DNA of 64,000 bases, from positions 248,001 to 312,000 of the forward strand of contig NZ_SPQL01000004.1 in the NCBI RefSeq assembly GCF_004570385.1, given 5' to 3'. Both the position numbers and the translations under genes were made by a program. The stretch is from Blastococcus sp. CT_GayMR19. Its GTDB lineage: Bacteria; Actinomycetota; Actinomycetes; Mycobacteriales; Geodermatophilaceae. Shown here one piece after another: positions 50,009-61,412 of this stretch. A model generated the notes under the pieces. It saw nothing but the letters and a program-made list of their open reading frames with translations. It ran no database searches and was not told the DNA's origin. Positions within the stretch are counted from its first letter, which is position 1, and each line of letters begins with the position of its first letter.

Positions 50009-50371
50009 ATGCTCTCGAACTACGTCCCGATCGTCGGGCTCTTCGCGCTGGCCGCGGGGTTCGCCCTGTTCTCGGTCGCCGCGGCGCCCCTCATCGGCCC
50101 GCGGCGGCACAACCGGGCGAAGCTCGACGCCTACGAGTGCGGGATCGAGCCGGTTCACCAGCCGCTGACCGGAGGACGGTTCCCGGTCAAGTACTACCTG
50201 ACGGCGATGCTCTTCATCGTCTTCGACATCGAGATCGTCTTCCTCTACCCGTGGGCGGTCGACAACGACCGGCTCGGCGTCTTCGGGCTGGTCGAGATGG
50301 TCGTCTTCATCGGCACGGTGTTCATCGCGTACGCCTACGTGTGGCGTCGCGGCGGGCTCGAGTGGGACTAG
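50009..50371 (+). CDS. nuoA: NADH-quinone oxidoreductase subunit A
   Basis: A 120-residue membrane subunit of complex I (NADH to menaquinone electron transfer with proton pumping). It has three transmembrane helices (about 5-27, 62-82, 88-110) and the conserved loop YECGIEPV (cysteine near 44), followed by [22 protein letters not shown] 50009 is chosen over GTG 50000 because of the TANNNT-7-ATG arrangement and because this start matches the usual NuoA N-terminus. Confidence 0.95.
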   Translation: MLSNYVPIVGLFALAAGFALFSVAAAPLIGPRRHNRAKLDAYECGIEPVHQPLTGGRFPVKYYLTAMLFIVFDIEIVFLYPWAVDNDRLGVFGLVEMVVFIGTVFIAYAYVWRRGGLEWD

Positions 50372-50381
50372 GGGTGCTCTG

Positions 50382-51074
50382 ATGGGTCTCGAGGAGAAAC
50401 TGCCCAGCGGGGTCCTGCTGACCACCGTGGAGAAGCTGGTCAACTGGACGCGCAAGTCCTCGCTCTGGCCGGCGACGTTCGGCCTGGCCTGCTGCGCCAT
50501 CGAGATGATGGCCTCGGGCGCGGGCCGCTACGACATGGCCCGCTTCGGCATGGAGGTCTTCCGCGCCTCCCCGCGCCAGGCCGACCTGATGATCGTGGCC
50601 GGCCGGGTGAGCCAGAAGATGGCACCGGTCCTGCGCCAGATCTACGACCAGATGCCCGAGCCGCGCTGGGTCCTCGCGATGGGCGTCTGCGCGAGCTCCG
50701 GCGGCATGTTCAACAACTACGCGATCGTCCAGGGCGTCGACCACATCGTGCCGGTGGACATGTACCTGCCCGGCTGCCCGCCGCGGCCGGAGATGCTGAT
50801 GGACGCGATCCTCAAGCTGCACCACAAGATCCAGCACGAGCCGCTGGGCGCCAAGCGGGCCCGCCAGCTGGCCCGGGCCGAGGCCGACGGGACGGCGAAG
50901 GACCTGCACATCGAGATGCCCTCGACCGTTCGCGTCGACAAGGACGCCCGCCGCGCCTACGAGCAGGCCGCGGCCGAGGGTCGCACCGGCCAGTTCCTGA
51001 TCGAGCGGCGCGACGGCAACGCGGTGCTGCTCCCCGAGGAGCGGCCGGCGGGTCTCGGGAAGGCGTGGCGATGA
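50382..51074 (+). CDS. nuoB: NADH-quinone oxidoreductase subunit B (cluster N2)
   Basis: A 230-residue peripheral subunit holding the terminal [4Fe-4S] cluster N2. The cluster ligands are the tandem C37-C38 (LACCAIEMM), C103 ([10 protein letters not shown]) and C132 ([10 protein letters not shown]). The C-terminal 60 residues beyond the core are charged. Ten bases separate it from nuoA, with a weak ribosome binding site (GGGGTGCTCTG). A 157-bp spacer with repeats follows before nuoC. Confidence 0.96.
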   Translation: MGLEEKLPSGVLLTTVEKLVNWTRKSSLWPATFGLACCAIEMMASGAGRYDMARFGMEVFRASPRQADLMIVAGRVSQKMAPVLRQIYDQMPEPRWVLAMGVCASSGGMFNNYAIVQGVDHIVPVDMYLPGCPPRPEMLMDAILKLHHKIQHEPLGAKRARQLARAEADGTAKDLHIEMPSTVRVDKDARRAYEQAAAEGRTGQFLIERRDGNAVLLPEERPAGLGKAWR

Positions 51075-51231
51075 GCGCCGCGAACACGACGGGCGAGCGA
51101 GCATCGCAGGGAGATGCCCGGAGCCGACAGGGAGTGAGCATCGCAGCGAGCGCCAGCGAGCGAGGAGCGGAGCGACCGCGGAGGCGACCGATGTCCTCGA
51201 CCGAGGAGCGGAACGAGTCCGGAGTGGAGCA
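51075..51231 (+). repeat. Repeat-rich spacer between nuoB and nuoC
   Basis: GAGCATCGCAG occurs at 51099-51109 and 51136-51146, 37 bp apart, amid many GCGAGCG and GAGCGGAGCGACC units on the same strand. No coding frame or clear hairpin is present. All other nuo genes here are nearly contiguous or overlapping, so this spacer stands out. GGAG at about 51221 serves as ribosome binding site for nuoC. Confidence 0.55.
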
Positions 51232-51981
51232 ATGAGCAACGACGGGGGAGAGGTCGTACCGGGCCGCGAGGAGGCCGGGTACGACGCGGCGACCGCGCCG
51301 AGCGGGGGGTTCCGCAAGGGCTCCTTCGGCGTCAGCGGCAGCGGCGACACCTCCGGCTTCGGCGGCCTGGTCCGCGTCGAGCCCGGTGGCGCGGTGGCCC
51401 TGCACACCACCGACCGGCCCTACGGCGGCTACTTCGACGAGGTGACCGACGCCCTGATCGAGGCCGTCGGCGAGGCGACGTACGCGGCCGCGGTGCAGCG
51501 GGTGCTGGTCGACCGCGGCGAGATCACCTACTTCGTCGCGCGCGAGCACCTGCTCACGCTGGTGCAGGCACTCCGGGACGACGAGGCGCTGCGCTTCGAG
51601 CTGTGCAGCAGCGTCTCCGGTGTCGACTACCTCGACAGCGGTGGCCCGGCCGCCACCCCGGAGCGGCCGCGGCTGCACGTCGTCTACCACCTGACGTCGA
51701 TGACCTACCGCCGCCGGATCCGGCTGGAGGTGGCCGTGACCGCCGAGGACCCGCACGTCCCGTCGGTGACCCGCACCTACCCGACCGCGGACTGGCACGA
51801 GCGCGAGGCGTTCGACATGTTCGGGATCGTCTTCGACGGCCACCCGGACCTGACGCGCATCCTCATGCCCGACGACTGGGACGGGCACCCGCAGCGCAAG
51901 GACTACCCGCTCGGCGGCGTCCCGGTGGAGTACCACGACGCGACGATCCCGCCGCCGGACACGCGGAGGGCGTACCGATGA
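51232..51981 (+). CDS. nuoC: NADH-quinone oxidoreductase subunit C
   Basis: A 249-residue peripheral-arm subunit. The first 60 residues are Gly/Ser-rich and specific to actinobacteria. The 30-kDa core contains [30 protein letters not shown] and the family signature [20 protein letters not shown], followed by [20 protein letters not shown]. The stop overlaps nuoD (ATGA). It is not fused to nuoD as in E. coli. Confidence 0.95.
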   Translation: MSNDGGEVVPGREEAGYDAATAPSGGFRKGSFGVSGSGDTSGFGGLVRVEPGGAVALHTTDRPYGGYFDEVTDALIEAVGEATYAAAVQRVLVDRGEITYFVAREHLLTLVQALRDDEALRFELCSSVSGVDYLDSGGPAATPERPRLHVVYHLTSMTYRRRIRLEVAVTAEDPHVPSVTRTYPTADWHEREAFDMFGIVFDGHPDLTRILMPDDWDGHPQRKDYPLGGVPVEYHDATIPPPDTRRAYR

Positions 51982-53306
51982 GCACCACCTACAACGAGGC
52001 CGACCCGTACGCCGGCTCGCGCGAGACCACCGAGGGCCGCGTCTACACCGTCACCGGTGGCGACTGGGACCTGACCTTCGCCGACCCGCACGGCGAGGAG
52101 CGCCTCGTCGTCAACATGGGGCCGCAGCACCCGTCGACGCACGGCGTCCTCCGGCTCGTCCTGGACCTCGAGGGCGAGACGGTCACGAAGGCGCGCGTGG
52201 TCATCGGCTACCTGCACACCGGCATCGAGAAGAACCTCGAGTACCGCAACTGGACGCAGGGCACGACCTTCGTGACCCGCATGGACTACCTGGCCCCGCT
52301 CTACAACGAGGCCGCGTACTGCATGGCGGTCGAGAAGCTGCTCGGGGTCGAGGTGCCGCAGCGGGCGCAGACCATCCGGCTGCTGGTCATGGAGCTCAAC
52401 CGGATCTCCTCGCACCTGGTCGCCCTGGCCACCTTCGGCATGGAGATGGGCGCCCTCACCGGCATGACCAACGGCTTCCGCGAGCGGGAGATGATCCTCG
52501 ACCTGCTCGAGGAGATCACCGGCCTGCGGATGAACCACGCCTACATCCGCCCCGGCGGGCTCGCGCAGGACCTGCCCGAGGGGGCGGTCGAGAACATCCG
52601 CGAGTTCCTCAAGATCATGCCCAAGCGGGTCGCCGACTTCCACCGGCTGCTCACCGGCCAGCCGATCTGGCAGGCCCGGCTCAAGGACGTCGGCTACCTC
52701 GACGTCACCGGGTGCATCGCGCTCGGCGTCACCGGCCCGATCCTGCGGGCCGCCGGCCTGCCCTGGGACCTGCGCAAGGTCGAGCCGTACCTGGGCTACG
52801 AGACCTACGACTTCGAGGTGCCGACCGCCGACACCGCCGACGCCTGGGGCCGCTACCTGGTGCGGATGGCGGAGGTGAACGAGTCGCTCAAGCTGATCGA
52901 GCAGGCACTGGCTCGCCTGGAGCCCGGCCCGGTCATGGTCGAGGACCGCAAGATCGCCTGGCCGGCGCAGCTGTCCCTCGGCGCCGACGGAATGGGCAAC
53001 TCCCTCGAGCACGTCCGGCACATCATGGGCCAGTCGATGGAGGCCCTGATCCACCACTTCAAGCTGGTCACCGAGGGCTTCCGCGTCCCGGCCGGGCAGG
53101 TGTACATGCCCATCGAGTCGCCCCGCGGAGAGCTCGGCTACCACGTGGTCAGCGACGGCAGCACCCGCCCGTGGCGCGTCCACGTGCGCGACCCAGGATT
53201 CGTGAACCTGCAGGCCACGGCGGCGATGAGCGAGGGCGGCATGATCGCCGACGTCATCGCCGCGATCGCTTCGATCGACCCCGTCATGGGGGGAGTGGAC
53301 CGCTGA
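51978..53306 (+). CDS. nuoD: NADH-quinone oxidoreductase subunit D
   Basis: A 442-residue 49-kDa subunit lining the quinone pocket. Conserved blocks: [56 protein letters not shown], and the C-terminal [14 protein letters not shown] with DPGFVNLQA. The H and Y that bind the quinone headgroup are in the first block and in the [11 protein letters not shown] region. TGATG overlap with nuoE. Confidence 0.96.
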   Translation: MSTTYNEADPYAGSRETTEGRVYTVTGGDWDLTFADPHGEERLVVNMGPQHPSTHGVLRLVLDLEGETVTKARVVIGYLHTGIEKNLEYRNWTQGTTFVTRMDYLAPLYNEAAYCMAVEKLLGVEVPQRAQTIRLLVMELNRISSHLVALATFGMEMGALTGMTNGFREREMILDLLEEITGLRMNHAYIRPGGLAQDLPEGAVENIREFLKIMPKRVADFHRLLTGQPIWQARLKDVGYLDVTGCIALGVTGPILRAAGLPWDLRKVEPYLGYETYDFEVPTADTADAWGRYLVRMAEVNESLKLIEQALARLEPGPVMVEDRKIAWPAQLSLGADGMGNSLEHVRHIMGQSMEALIHHFKLVTEGFRVPAGQVYMPIESPRGELGYHVVSDGSTRPWRVHVRDPGFVNLQATAAMSEGGMIADVIAAIASIDPVMGGVDR

Positions 53307-54382
53307 TGAGTGCTCTTCCTGGTTCGGCCGAGGGGACGGCGGTGACGGGGCTGGACTCCAGCCCCGTCGACGCGTCGCCGGAGACCCTGGCCGCCCTGCC
53401 GCCGCTGACCGAGCAGACCCGGCTCGAGGCGCGGGAGATCATGGCCCGCTACCCCGTTCCGCGGTCGGCGCTCCTGCCGATGCTGCACCTCGTGCAGTCG
53501 GTGCAGGGCTACGTCTCGCCCGAGGGCGTGACCCTGTGCGCCGAGGAGCTGGGCCTGACCAAGGCCGAGGTCGGCGCGGTCGCGACCTTCTACACGATGT
53601 ACAAGCGCCGTCCGACCGGCCGGCACATCGTCAGCGTCTGCACCAACACGCTGTGCAGCGTGCTCGGCGGCCAGCGGATCATGGACGCGCTCAGCGCCGA
53701 CCTCGGCGTGCACCACGACGAGACCACGGCCGACGGCTCCATCACCCTCGAGCACGCCGAGTGCCTGGCGGCCTGCGACTACGCCCCGGTCGTCACCGTC
53801 GACTACGAGTTCTACGACCAGCAGGACGTCGACAGCGCCCGCGAGCTGGTCGCGGCCCTCCGCCGCGGCGAGAAGCCACTGCCCACGCGCGGCGCCCCGC
53901 TCACCGACTTCAAGGGCATCTCCCGGCAGCTGGCCGGCTTCTCCCAGCACGCCGATGCCGCCGCCGCGCGGGCCGCCGTGGACGCGCCGTCCGCCCTCGG
54001 CCCGACGCTCGTCGGCCTGAAGCTGGCCGAGGAGCGCGGGGAGTCGGCGCCGGCCATGCCGCGCCGGTCGGCTCCCGCGCCGGACACCCAGCAGCCTGCC
54101 GCCACCGTCGCGCCGTCCGGCCGGACCGGTGAGACGCCGGGCAAGGAAGCTGCCGACGCGCGCGTCGCCGCTGCCGACACCCCGGCCGAGCGCGCCGGTG
54201 CCGCGGCCTCGCACCCTGACGCGCCCGAGCCCGCCGGACGCCGGCTGCCCGACGGCCGCGAGGGCACCGACACCCCCGCCGGTCAGGAGCCGGGCACGAG
54301 CGGACAGGGCCCCGCCGGCCCGCCCCCCGCCGACACCGGTCGCCGCATCGAGGGCCGTACCCCGCCGAGACGGAAGGGCTGA
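53306..54382 (+). CDS. nuoE: NADH-quinone oxidoreductase subunit E with long disordered tail
   Basis: A 358-residue subunit. Residues 35-215 are the normal NuoE thioredoxin-like domain with the [2Fe-2S] N1a ligands C112, C117 (CTNTLC), C153 and C157 (CLAAC). Residues 215-358 form an Ala/Pro/Gly-rich, charged tail (APAPDTQQPAATVAPSG, ADTPAERAGAAASH, TPPRRKG) with no counterpart in E. coli NuoE (about 165 residues). The tail is probably disordered. nuoF starts 3 bp after the stop. Confidence 0.93.
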   Translation: MSALPGSAEGTAVTGLDSSPVDASPETLAALPPLTEQTRLEAREIMARYPVPRSALLPMLHLVQSVQGYVSPEGVTLCAEELGLTKAEVGAVATFYTMYKRRPTGRHIVSVCTNTLCSVLGGQRIMDALSADLGVHHDETTADGSITLEHAECLAACDYAPVVTVDYEFYDQQDVDSARELVAALRRGEKPLPTRGAPLTDFKGISRQLAGFSQHADAAAARAAVDAPSALGPTLVGLKLAEERGESAPAMPRRSAPAPDTQQPAATVAPSGRTGETPGKEAADARVAAADTPAERAGAAASHPDAPEPAGRRLPDGREGTDTPAGQEPGTSGQGPAGPPPADTGRRIEGRTPPRRKG

Positions 54383-54385
54383 ACG

Positions 54386-55714
54386 ATGCCCCTCACTCCT
54401 GTGCTCACGTCCCGCTGGGGCGCCGACCAGTCCTGGCGGCTGTCCACGTACGAGCGGCTCGAGGGCTACACCGCCCTGAGGACGGCGCTGCGCATGCAGC
54501 CCGACGCGCTCGTGACGATGGTCAAGGACTCCGGTCTGCGCGGCCGCGGTGGTGCCGGCTTCCCCACCGGCATGAAGTGGAGCTTCATCCCGCAGCCGAA
54601 GCCGGGGGAGACCCCGACCGGTCCCGCGGCCCTGCCCAAGTACCTCGTGGTCAACGCCGACGAGGGCGAGCCGGGCACGTGCAAGGACCTCCCGCTGATG
54701 ATGGTCGACCCGCACTCGCTCGTCGAAGGCGTGATCATCTCGGCGTACGCCATCCGCTCGCACTTCGCGGTCATCTACGTCCGCGGTGAGGCCGTGCACG
54801 CCCACCGCCGGCTGATGAGCGCCGTCGAGGAGGCCTACGCCGCCGGGTACCTCGGCACCGACATCCTGGGCTCCGGCTACGACCTGGAGCTGGTCGTGCA
54901 CGCCGGCGCGGGCGCCTACATCTGCGGCGAGGAAACGGCGCTGCTCGACTCGCTCGAGGGCTACCGGGGCCAGCCCCGGCTCAAGCCGCCGTTCCCCGCG
55001 GTGGCCGGCCTCTACGGTGCGCCGACCGTCATCAACAACGTCGAGACACTGGCCAGCGTGCCGTTCGTCGTCCGCGGCGGCGCCGACTGGTTCAAGGACT
55101 TCGGTCCGGAGAAGTCGCCCGGGCCCAAGATCTACTCGCTCTCGGGCCGCGTCGTTCGCCCCGGCCAGTACGAGGCCCCCATGGGGACGACGATGCGCGA
55201 GCTCCTGGAGATGGCCGGTGGCGTCCGCCCCGGGCACGAGCTGAAGTTCTGGACGCCGGGCGGCTCGTCGACGCCGTACTTCACCGCCGAGCACCTCGAC
55301 GTCCCGCTGGACTTCGACTCGGTCGCGGCGGCGGGCTCGATGCTCGGCACGACCGCGCTCATGGTGTTCGACGAGACCGACTCGATCGTCGAGGCCACCC
55401 TGCGGTTCACCGAGTTCTACGCCCACGAGAGCTGCGGCAAGTGCACCCCGTGCCGGGAGGGCACCTACTGGCTGGTCCAGATCCTGGAGCGGATCGCGCA
55501 CGGCCGCGGCACCGCCCAGGACCTCGACGTCCTGGTCGACACCTGCGACAACATCCTGGGCCGCTCGTTCTGCGCGCTCGGTGACGGTGCCACGAGCTGC
55601 ATCACCAGCTCGCTGAAGTACTTCAAGGACGACTACGTCGCCCTGCTGCCCCCGGAGGAGCAGGCCCGGCTCGGCCGCACCCTCCGCATCGAGCCCGTGA
55701 AGGTTGCCTCGTGA
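54386..55714 (+). CDS. nuoF: NADH-quinone oxidoreductase subunit F (NADH-binding)
   Basis: A 442-residue subunit carrying FMN and the [4Fe-4S] cluster N3; it oxidises [19 protein letters not shown] binds NADH/FMN, followed by [13 protein letters not shown] and [19 protein letters not shown]. The N3 ligands are in [15 protein letters not shown] with a fourth cysteine in [10 protein letters not shown]. Overlaps nuoG as GTGA. Confidence 0.96.
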   Translation: MPLTPVLTSRWGADQSWRLSTYERLEGYTALRTALRMQPDALVTMVKDSGLRGRGGAGFPTGMKWSFIPQPKPGETPTGPAALPKYLVVNADEGEPGTCKDLPLMMVDPHSLVEGVIISAYAIRSHFAVIYVRGEAVHAHRRLMSAVEEAYAAGYLGTDILGSGYDLELVVHAGAGAYICGEETALLDSLEGYRGQPRLKPPFPAVAGLYGAPTVINNVETLASVPFVVRGGADWFKDFGPEKSPGPKIYSLSGRVVRPGQYEAPMGTTMRELLEMAGGVRPGHELKFWTPGGSSTPYFTAEHLDVPLDFDSVAAAGSMLGTTALMVFDETDSIVEATLRFTEFYAHESCGKCTPCREGTYWLVQILERIAHGRGTAQDLDVLVDTCDNILGRSFCALGDGATSCITSSLKYFKDDYVALLPPEEQARLGRTLRIEPVKVAS

Positions 55715-58191
55715 CCCTCGTAACTCCCGGCCCGGCGCCGGCGGTGCCGCCCGGTACGCCCGGTCCGCACACGCCTCCGGACGCCGTCCACTGCACGATC
55801 GACGGGTTCGAGGTCGCCGTTCCGAAGGGCACGCTGATCATCCGGGCCGCCGAGCAGATCGGCGTCCAGATCCCGCGGTTCTGCGACCACCCGCTGCTCG
55901 AGCCCGTCGGCGCCTGCCGGCAGTGCCTGGTCGAGGTCGGGGGCCAGCGCAAGCCGGTCGCCTCCTGCACCATGCCGGTCACCGACGGCATGGTCGTGCA
56001 GACGCAGCTCACGAGCCCGCAGGCCGACAAGGCCCAGCAGGGCACCATGGAGCTGCTGCTCATCAACCACCCGCTCGACTGCCCGGTCTGCGACAAGGGT
56101 GGCGAGTGCCCGCTGCAGAACCAGGCGATGAGCAACGGCCGCACCGAGAGCCGGTTCGTCGACGTCAAGCGCACCTACCCGAAGCCGCTGCCGATCTCCT
56201 CCCAGGTCCTGCTGGACCGCGAGCGCTGCGTGCTCTGCGCCCGTTGCACCCGCTTCTCCCAGCAGGTCGCCGGCGACCCGTTCATCGAGCTGTTCGAGCG
56301 CGGCGCCCTGGAGCAGGTCGCGATCTACGAGGACGAGCCGTTCGAGTCCTACTTCTCGGGCAACACCACCCAGATCTGCCCGGTCGGCGCCCTGACCAGC
56401 GCCCAGTACCGCTTCCGCGCCCGCCCGTTCGACCTGCGCAGCGAGCCCAGCGTCTGCGAGCACTGCGCGTCCGGCTGCGCCCAGCGCACCGACTACCGCC
56501 GCGGCAAGGTCACCCGTCGGCTCGCCGGCGAGGACCCCGCGGTCAACGAGGAGTGGAACTGCGACAAGGGTCGCTACGCGTTCCGCTACGTCACCGCGAA
56601 CGCCCGGCTCACCACGCCGCTGGTCCGGCGGGACGGCGAGCTGCAGCCCGCGTCCTGGCCCGAGGCCTGGGCCGTCGCCGCGGCCGGCCTGCTCGCCGCG
56701 CGTGACGACGGCGGGGTCGGCGTCCTGCCCGGTGGCCGGCTGACCGTCGAGGACGCCTACGCCTACGCCAAGTTCGCGCGGGTGGCGCTGGGCACCAACG
56801 ACGTCGACGCGCGGGCCCGCGCGCACTCGGGCGAGGAGGCGGCGTTCCTCGCCGCCACGGTCGCCGGCACGAGCCCTGCCACCGGCGCGGTGACCTATGA
56901 CGACCTCTCGAACGCCTCCGCCGTCCTCCTGGCCGGCTTCGAGCCCGAGGAGGAGTCGCCGATCGTCTTCCTCCGGCTGCGCCGCGCGGTGCGCACGAAG
57001 GGACTGCCGGTCTTCGACCTCGCGCCGTTCCTCACGCGCGCCGGGGAGAAGCTGCAGGCCACCGTGCTGGCCACCCTGCCCGGTGCGGAGGCGCAGTCCC
57101 TGCGCGCGCTCGCGGACGGCAGCTGGGGCGGACCGGCCGTGGCGGCCCTGCGCCTGCCCGGCGCCGTGGTGCTCGCCGGCGAGCGGCTGGCCGAGGTGCC
57201 CGGCGCGTTCTCCGCCCTCCTGGCGCTCGCACGCGCGACCGGTGCCCGGGTGGCCTGGGTGCCGCGGCGGGCCGGGGAGCGCGGCGCCGTCGAGGCGGGC
57301 GCGCTGCCCAACCTGCTGCCCGGCGGCCGTGGTGTCGCCGACGCCACCGCCCGCGCCGACGTGGCCGCCCTGTGGAACCTGGACCCGACGGCCCTGCCCT
57401 CGGCCCCCGGCCGCGACACCACCGGCATCCTCACCGCCGTGCGCGACGGGCGGCTGTCCGGCCTCCTCGTGGGTGGCGTCGACCCCGCGGACCTGCCCGA
57501 CCCGTCCCTCGCCGAGGCGGCGCTGGCCTCGGCCGGCTTCGTGGTGAGCCTCGAGATGTTCCCGAGCGCGGTCACCGAGTGGGCCGACGTCGTCCTCCCG
57601 GTCGCCGCGGCCGCGGAGAAGGCCGGCAGCTACCTCGACTGGGAGGGCCGGGTGCGGTCCTTCGACGCCACGCTGCACGGCACCGGGCAGCTGCCCGACG
57701 GCCGGGTGCTCCAGGGCCTCGCCGACGAGATGGACGTCGACCTGCGCCTGCCGGCCCCCGAGGCCGCGCGGGCCGAGCTCGCCGCGCTCGGGGTGGTCCG
57801 CCGTCCCGGCGAGGGCGTCGGGCTGGACGTGGCGCCCGAGCCCGCGCCGTCCCTCCGCGACGACGAGGCCCTGCTCGCGACCTGGCGGCAGCTGCTCGAC
57901 TCCGGCACGCTCCAGCGCGACGAGCCCGAGCTCGCCGGCACCGCGCGGCCGCCGGTGGCCCGCCTCGGCGTCGAGGCGGCCGCCCGCCTCGGCCTCGTCG
58001 ACGGCGACCGGCTGACCGTGAGCGGTGAGATCGGGTCGGTCACCCTGCCGGTGCGGATCACCCCCATGCCCGACCGGGTGGTCTGGCTGCCGATGAGGTC
58101 ACCGGGCAGCGAGGTCCGCACCCACCTGGGCACCGGCCCGGGCGGCGTCGTGCGGCTCTCGGCCGCGACCCCGACCGGAGGTGCCGCGTGA
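55711..58191 (+). CDS. nuoG: NADH-quinone oxidoreductase subunit G
   Basis: An 826-residue iron-sulfur subunit. A Pro-rich N-terminal stretch precedes the [2Fe-2S] domain ([28 protein letters not shown]). The H-C3 [4Fe-4S] site is [20 protein letters not shown], followed by [12 protein letters not shown] and ICPVGAL. The molybdopterin-type fold follows, with the extra N7-type cysteines ([27 protein letters not shown]). No molybdenum is expected in this role. The C-terminal dimethylsulfoxide-reductase-like part is shortened and Ala-rich. Confidence 0.95.
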   Translation: MTLVTPGPAPAVPPGTPGPHTPPDAVHCTIDGFEVAVPKGTLIIRAAEQIGVQIPRFCDHPLLEPVGACRQCLVEVGGQRKPVASCTMPVTDGMVVQTQLTSPQADKAQQGTMELLLINHPLDCPVCDKGGECPLQNQAMSNGRTESRFVDVKRTYPKPLPISSQVLLDRERCVLCARCTRFSQQVAGDPFIELFERGALEQVAIYEDEPFESYFSGNTTQICPVGALTSAQYRFRARPFDLRSEPSVCEHCASGCAQRTDYRRGKVTRRLAGEDPAVNEEWNCDKGRYAFRYVTANARLTTPLVRRDGELQPASWPEAWAVAAAGLLAARDDGGVGVLPGGRLTVEDAYAYAKFARVALGTNDVDARARAHSGEEAAFLAATVAGTSPATGAVTYDDLSNASAVLLAGFEPEEESPIVFLRLRRAVRTKGLPVFDLAPFLTRAGEKLQATVLATLPGAEAQSLRALADGSWGGPAVAALRLPGAVVLAGERLAEVPGAFSALLALARATGARVAWVPRRAGERGAVEAGALPNLLPGGRGVADATARADVAALWNLDPTALPSAPGRDTTGILTAVRDGRLSGLLVGGVDPADLPDPSLAEAALASAGFVVSLEMFPSAVTEWADVVLPVAAAAEKAGSYLDWEGRVRSFDATLHGTGQLPDGRVLQGLADEMDVDLRLPAPEAARAELAALGVVRRPGEGVGLDVAPEPAPSLRDDEALLATWRQLLDSGTLQRDEPELAGTARPPVARLGVEAAARLGLVDGDRLTVSGEIGSVTLPVRITPMPDRVVWLPMRSPGSEVRTHLGTGPGGVVRLSAATPTGGAA

Positions 58192-59660
58192 CCGTCCTCG
58201 CGACCGCGAACCAGCCGACGCTGGAGGACTTCGGGCACGACGTCTGGTGGATCGTGCTCATCAAGGTCGTCGGGATCTTCGCCGTCCTGGTGCTGCTGAC
58301 GCTGTTCGCCATCGTGTTCGAGCGCAAGGTCGTCGCCCGCATGCAGCAGCGGATCGGCCCCAACCGGGTCGGGCCGCGCGGCTACCTGCAGAGCCTGGCC
58401 GACGGGCTCAAGCTGGCGTTCAAGGAAGACATCATGCCGGCGCTGGCCGACAAGCCGGTGTACTTCCTGGCCCCGGTGATCGCCTGCATCCCGGCGTTCG
58501 TCGCCTTCTCGGTGATCCCGCTCGGGCCGACGGTCAGCATCTTCGGCGAGCGCACGCCGCTGCAGCTCACCGATGCCCCCATCGGCGTCCTGGTGATCCT
58601 CGCCTGCTCGGCGATGGGCGTGTACGGCATCGTGCTGGCCGGCTGGGCCTCGGGCTCGACGTACCCGCTGCTCGGCGGCCTGCGCAGCGCCGCGCAGATG
58701 GTCAGCTACGAGATCGCGATGGGCCTGTCGATCGTCGCGGTCTTCCTCTACTCGGGCTCGATGTCGACGTCGGAGATCGTGGCGGCGCAGGCCGACGGCA
58801 ACCAGCTGTCCTTCTTCGGCTGGGAGTTCACCGGCCCGAGCTGGTTCGCGGTGCTGCTGCCGGTCTCCTTCGTCATCTACGTGATCGCCGTGGTCGGCGA
58901 GACCAACCGCGCGCCCTTCGACCTCGCCGAGGCCGAGAGCGAGCTCGTCGGCGGGTTCCACACGGAGTACTCGTCGCTGAAGTTCGCGCTCTTCTTCCTG
59001 GCCGAGTACATCAACATGGTCACCGTCTCGGCGCTGGCCGCGACGCTCTTCCTCGGCGGCTGGCGCGCGCCGTGGCCGATCTCCATCTGGGACGGCGCGA
59101 ACACCGGCTGGTGGCCGCTGCTGTGGTTCTTCCTCAAGGTGGTCGTCGCGCTCTTCATCTTCATCTGGCTCCGCGGCACCCTGCCCCGGCTGCGCTACGA
59201 CCAGTTCATGCACTTCGGCTGGAAGGTGCTCGTCCCCGTCGCGCTGGTCTGGATCCTCGTCGTCGCGACGATGCGCACCGTGGCCCGGGAGGCCGAGCTC
59301 TCCACCGGTGAGGTGGCGCTCTACGTCGGCCTCCCGATCGCCGTGCTGGTGCTGCTCGGGTTGTTCCTCGCCGGCCGCGTCGCCCAGCGCGACACCCGGC
59401 TGGCCGCAGCCGAGGCCGCCGCCGGGTCCAACCACCCCACCCAGCCGGAGGTCGAGGTCCTGCCCGCCGCAGGTCCCCGTCACCGGCCCACCACCGGCCC
59501 GAGCCGGGCCGAGGGCGGGTTCCCCATCCCGCCGATGGACCTGAAGGTGCCGCCGTCCCCACGGCTGCGCGGGCGGGAACCGGTGGCTCCCTCCGGTGGC
59601 GTCGTCGGCACCGGCCGGCGCGGGTCCACCAGCACCCTCCAGGAGGACGGCGATGTCTGA
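58188..59660 (+). CDS. nuoH: NADH-quinone oxidoreductase subunit H
   Basis: A 490-residue membrane subunit linking the quinone site to the pump arm. It has eight helices and the conserved charged loops [29 protein letters not shown], and [20 protein letters not shown] with [17 protein letters not shown]. Residues 405-490 are a hydrophilic Pro/Arg-rich cytoplasmic tail not present in E. coli NuoH (325 residues). GTG 58188 overlaps the nuoG stop; the 3' end overlaps nuoI by 8 bp. Confidence 0.95.
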   Translation: MTVLATANQPTLEDFGHDVWWIVLIKVVGIFAVLVLLTLFAIVFERKVVARMQQRIGPNRVGPRGYLQSLADGLKLAFKEDIMPALADKPVYFLAPVIACIPAFVAFSVIPLGPTVSIFGERTPLQLTDAPIGVLVILACSAMGVYGIVLAGWASGSTYPLLGGLRSAAQMVSYEIAMGLSIVAVFLYSGSMSTSEIVAAQADGNQLSFFGWEFTGPSWFAVLLPVSFVIYVIAVVGETNRAPFDLAEAESELVGGFHTEYSSLKFALFFLAEYINMVTVSALAATLFLGGWRAPWPISIWDGANTGWWPLLWFFLKVVVALFIFIWLRGTLPRLRYDQFMHFGWKVLVPVALVWILVVATMRTVAREAELSTGEVALYVGLPIAVLVLLGLFLAGRVAQRDTRLAAAEAAAGSNHPTQPEVEVLPAAGPRHRPTTGPSRAEGGFPIPPMDLKVPPSPRLRGREPVAPSGGVVGTGRRGSTSTLQEDGDV

Positions 59661-60273
59661 GAACACCCCCGCGCGCCGTTCGGGCGGAGAGGTCGAGCGG
59701 TCCCCGGGACGCGGCTCGCGGCCGGCCGTGCGGGACAGCCTGATGCCGACCGCGACGCAGGGCTTCGGCGTCACCTTCGCGCAGATCTTCCGCAAGGTGA
59801 CCACGGAGCAGTACCCGTTCGAACCCAAGGTGACCAAGCCGCGCTACCACGGCCGGCACGTGCTCAACCGGCATCCCGACGGGCTGGAGAAGTGCGTCGG
59901 CTGCGAGCTGTGCGCCTGGGCCTGCCCGGCCGACGCCATCTACGTGGAGGGCGGGGACAACACCGAGGACGCCCGGTACTCGCCCGGTGAGCGGTACGGC
60001 GCGGTCTACCAGATCAACTACCTGCGCTGCATCTTCTGCGGGCTGTGCATCGAGGCCTGCCCGACCCGCTCGCTGACGATGAGCAACGACTTCGAGCTCG
60101 CCGACGACAACCGCCGCGACCTGATCTACACCAAGGAGCAGCTCATGGCTCCGCTGCTGCCGGGCATGGAGGCCCCGCCGCACCCCATGCGGCTGGGGGA
60201 CGACGAGAAGGACTACTACCTGCGGGTGCCGGGCTCCTCGCCGGCCGAGCCGGTCACGGGGGAGCGGGTATGA
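59653..60273 (+). CDS. nuoI: NADH-quinone oxidoreductase subunit I
   Basis: A 206-residue ferredoxin-like subunit with two [4Fe-4S] clusters (N6a and N6b). The ligand sets are C81, C84, C87, C91 in [12 protein letters not shown] and C126, C129, C132, C136 in [12 protein letters not shown]. An N-terminal Arg/Ser-rich stretch of about 25 residues precedes [19 protein letters not shown]. It overlaps nuoH at the 5' end and nuoJ at the 3' end (ATGA). Confidence 0.96.
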   Translation: MSENTPARRSGGEVERSPGRGSRPAVRDSLMPTATQGFGVTFAQIFRKVTTEQYPFEPKVTKPRYHGRHVLNRHPDGLEKCVGCELCAWACPADAIYVEGGDNTEDARYSPGERYGAVYQINYLRCIFCGLCIEACPTRSLTMSNDFELADDNRRDLIYTKEQLMAPLLPGMEAPPHPMRLGDDEKDYYLRVPGSSPAEPVTGERV

Positions 60274-61106
60274 GCCTGGTCGCCGCCGCGGCGGACACCA
60301 CCGTGCAGCTCAGCGGCGGGGAGACCGTCGTCTTCTGGGTGCTCGGGCCGCTCGCGCTCGCCGGTGCCCTCGGCATGGTCTTCAGCCGCAACGCGGTGCA
60401 CTCCGCGCTGTGGCTGGTCACCACGATGCTGTGCCTCGGCGTCTTCTACGTCGTCCAGGAGGCGCCGTTCCTCGGCGCGGTGCAGATCATCGTCTACACC
60501 GGCGCGATCATGATCCTCTTCCTCTTCGTGCTGATGCTGGTCGGCCGCGACTCGTCGGACTCGGTGGTCGAGACGCTGCGGGGGCAGCGGATCGCCGCCA
60601 CCGTCCTCGGCGTCGGCTTCGCCGCGCTGGTGGGCGCCGGCATCGCCCGGGCCACCCAGGACCTCCCGGTGATCGGTCTGGCCGGGGCGCAGGCCGAGGG
60701 CAACATCCCGGCCGTCTCCGAGCTCCTGTTCACCAAGTACCTGCTCGCCTTCGAGGTGACCAGCGCGCTGCTGATCACCGCCGCCGTCGGCGCCATGATC
60801 CTGGCCCACATCGAGCGCGAGCCCGGCACCCGGCGCACCCAGAAGGAGCTGTCGCGGGCCCGCTTCCTCACCGACCGGCCGCAGACCCATCCCGGGCCGG
60901 GCGTCTTCGCGCGGGCCAACTCGGTGGCCGCCCCTGCCCTGCGTCCCGACGGGTCGCTCGCCGAGTCCAGCTTCGCCACCGGCACCGAGGTCCAGCTGCC
61001 CGACCAGATGCCGCGCCCCACCGGCCGTGAGCAACTCGGCTCCCCGGACGCGGCGCTGGGCACGACCGACGGCACGCCCAGCGGCATCCCGGGAAGGCAG
61101 TCATGA
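60270..61106 (+). CDS. nuoJ: NADH-quinone oxidoreductase subunit J
   Basis: A 278-residue membrane subunit with five helices. The conserved [22 protein letters not shown] (read as landmarks in TM3, residues about 70-90) includes the pi-bulge glycine. A C-terminal soluble tail of about 85 residues ([20 protein letters not shown] onward) exceeds the usual length. ATGA overlap with nuoK. Confidence 0.94.
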   Translation: MSLVAAAADTTVQLSGGETVVFWVLGPLALAGALGMVFSRNAVHSALWLVTTMLCLGVFYVVQEAPFLGAVQIIVYTGAIMILFLFVLMLVGRDSSDSVVETLRGQRIAATVLGVGFAALVGAGIARATQDLPVIGLAGAQAEGNIPAVSELLFTKYLLAFEVTSALLITAAVGAMILAHIEREPGTRRTQKELSRARFLTDRPQTHPGPGVFARANSVAAPALRPDGSLAESSFATGTEVQLPDQMPRPTGREQLGSPDAALGTTDGTPSGIPGRQS

Positions 61107-61402
61107 CACTGACGTACTACCTGGTGCTGGCCGCGATCCTGTTCACCATCGGCGCGGTCGGCGTGCTCGTCCGCCGCAACGCCATCGTCGTGTTCATGTG
61201 CGTCGAGCTGATGCTCAACTCGGTGAACCTGACCCTGGTGACCTTCGCCCGGGCCACCGGCACCATCGACGGCCAGATCATGGCGTTCTTCGTCATGGTC
61301 GTCGCGGCGGCCGAGGTCGTCGTGGGCCTCGCCATCATCATGTCCATCTACCGGACCCGCCGGTCCGCGTCGATCGACGACGCCAACCTGCTCAAGTACT
61401 GA
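61103..61402 (+). CDS. nuoK: NADH-quinone oxidoreductase subunit K
   Basis: A 99-residue three-helix membrane subunit, homologous to an MrpC antiporter unit. The intramembrane glutamates of the proton path are present in [13 protein letters not shown] (TM2) and [11 protein letters not shown] (TM3). Start/stop overlap with nuoJ; nuoL starts 10 bp downstream. Confidence 0.96.
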   Translation: MTLTYYLVLAAILFTIGAVGVLVRRNAIVVFMCVELMLNSVNLTLVTFARATGTIDGQIMAFFVMVVAAAEVVVGLAIIMSIYRTRRSASIDDANLLKY

Positions 61403-61412
61403 CGGGGACTAC

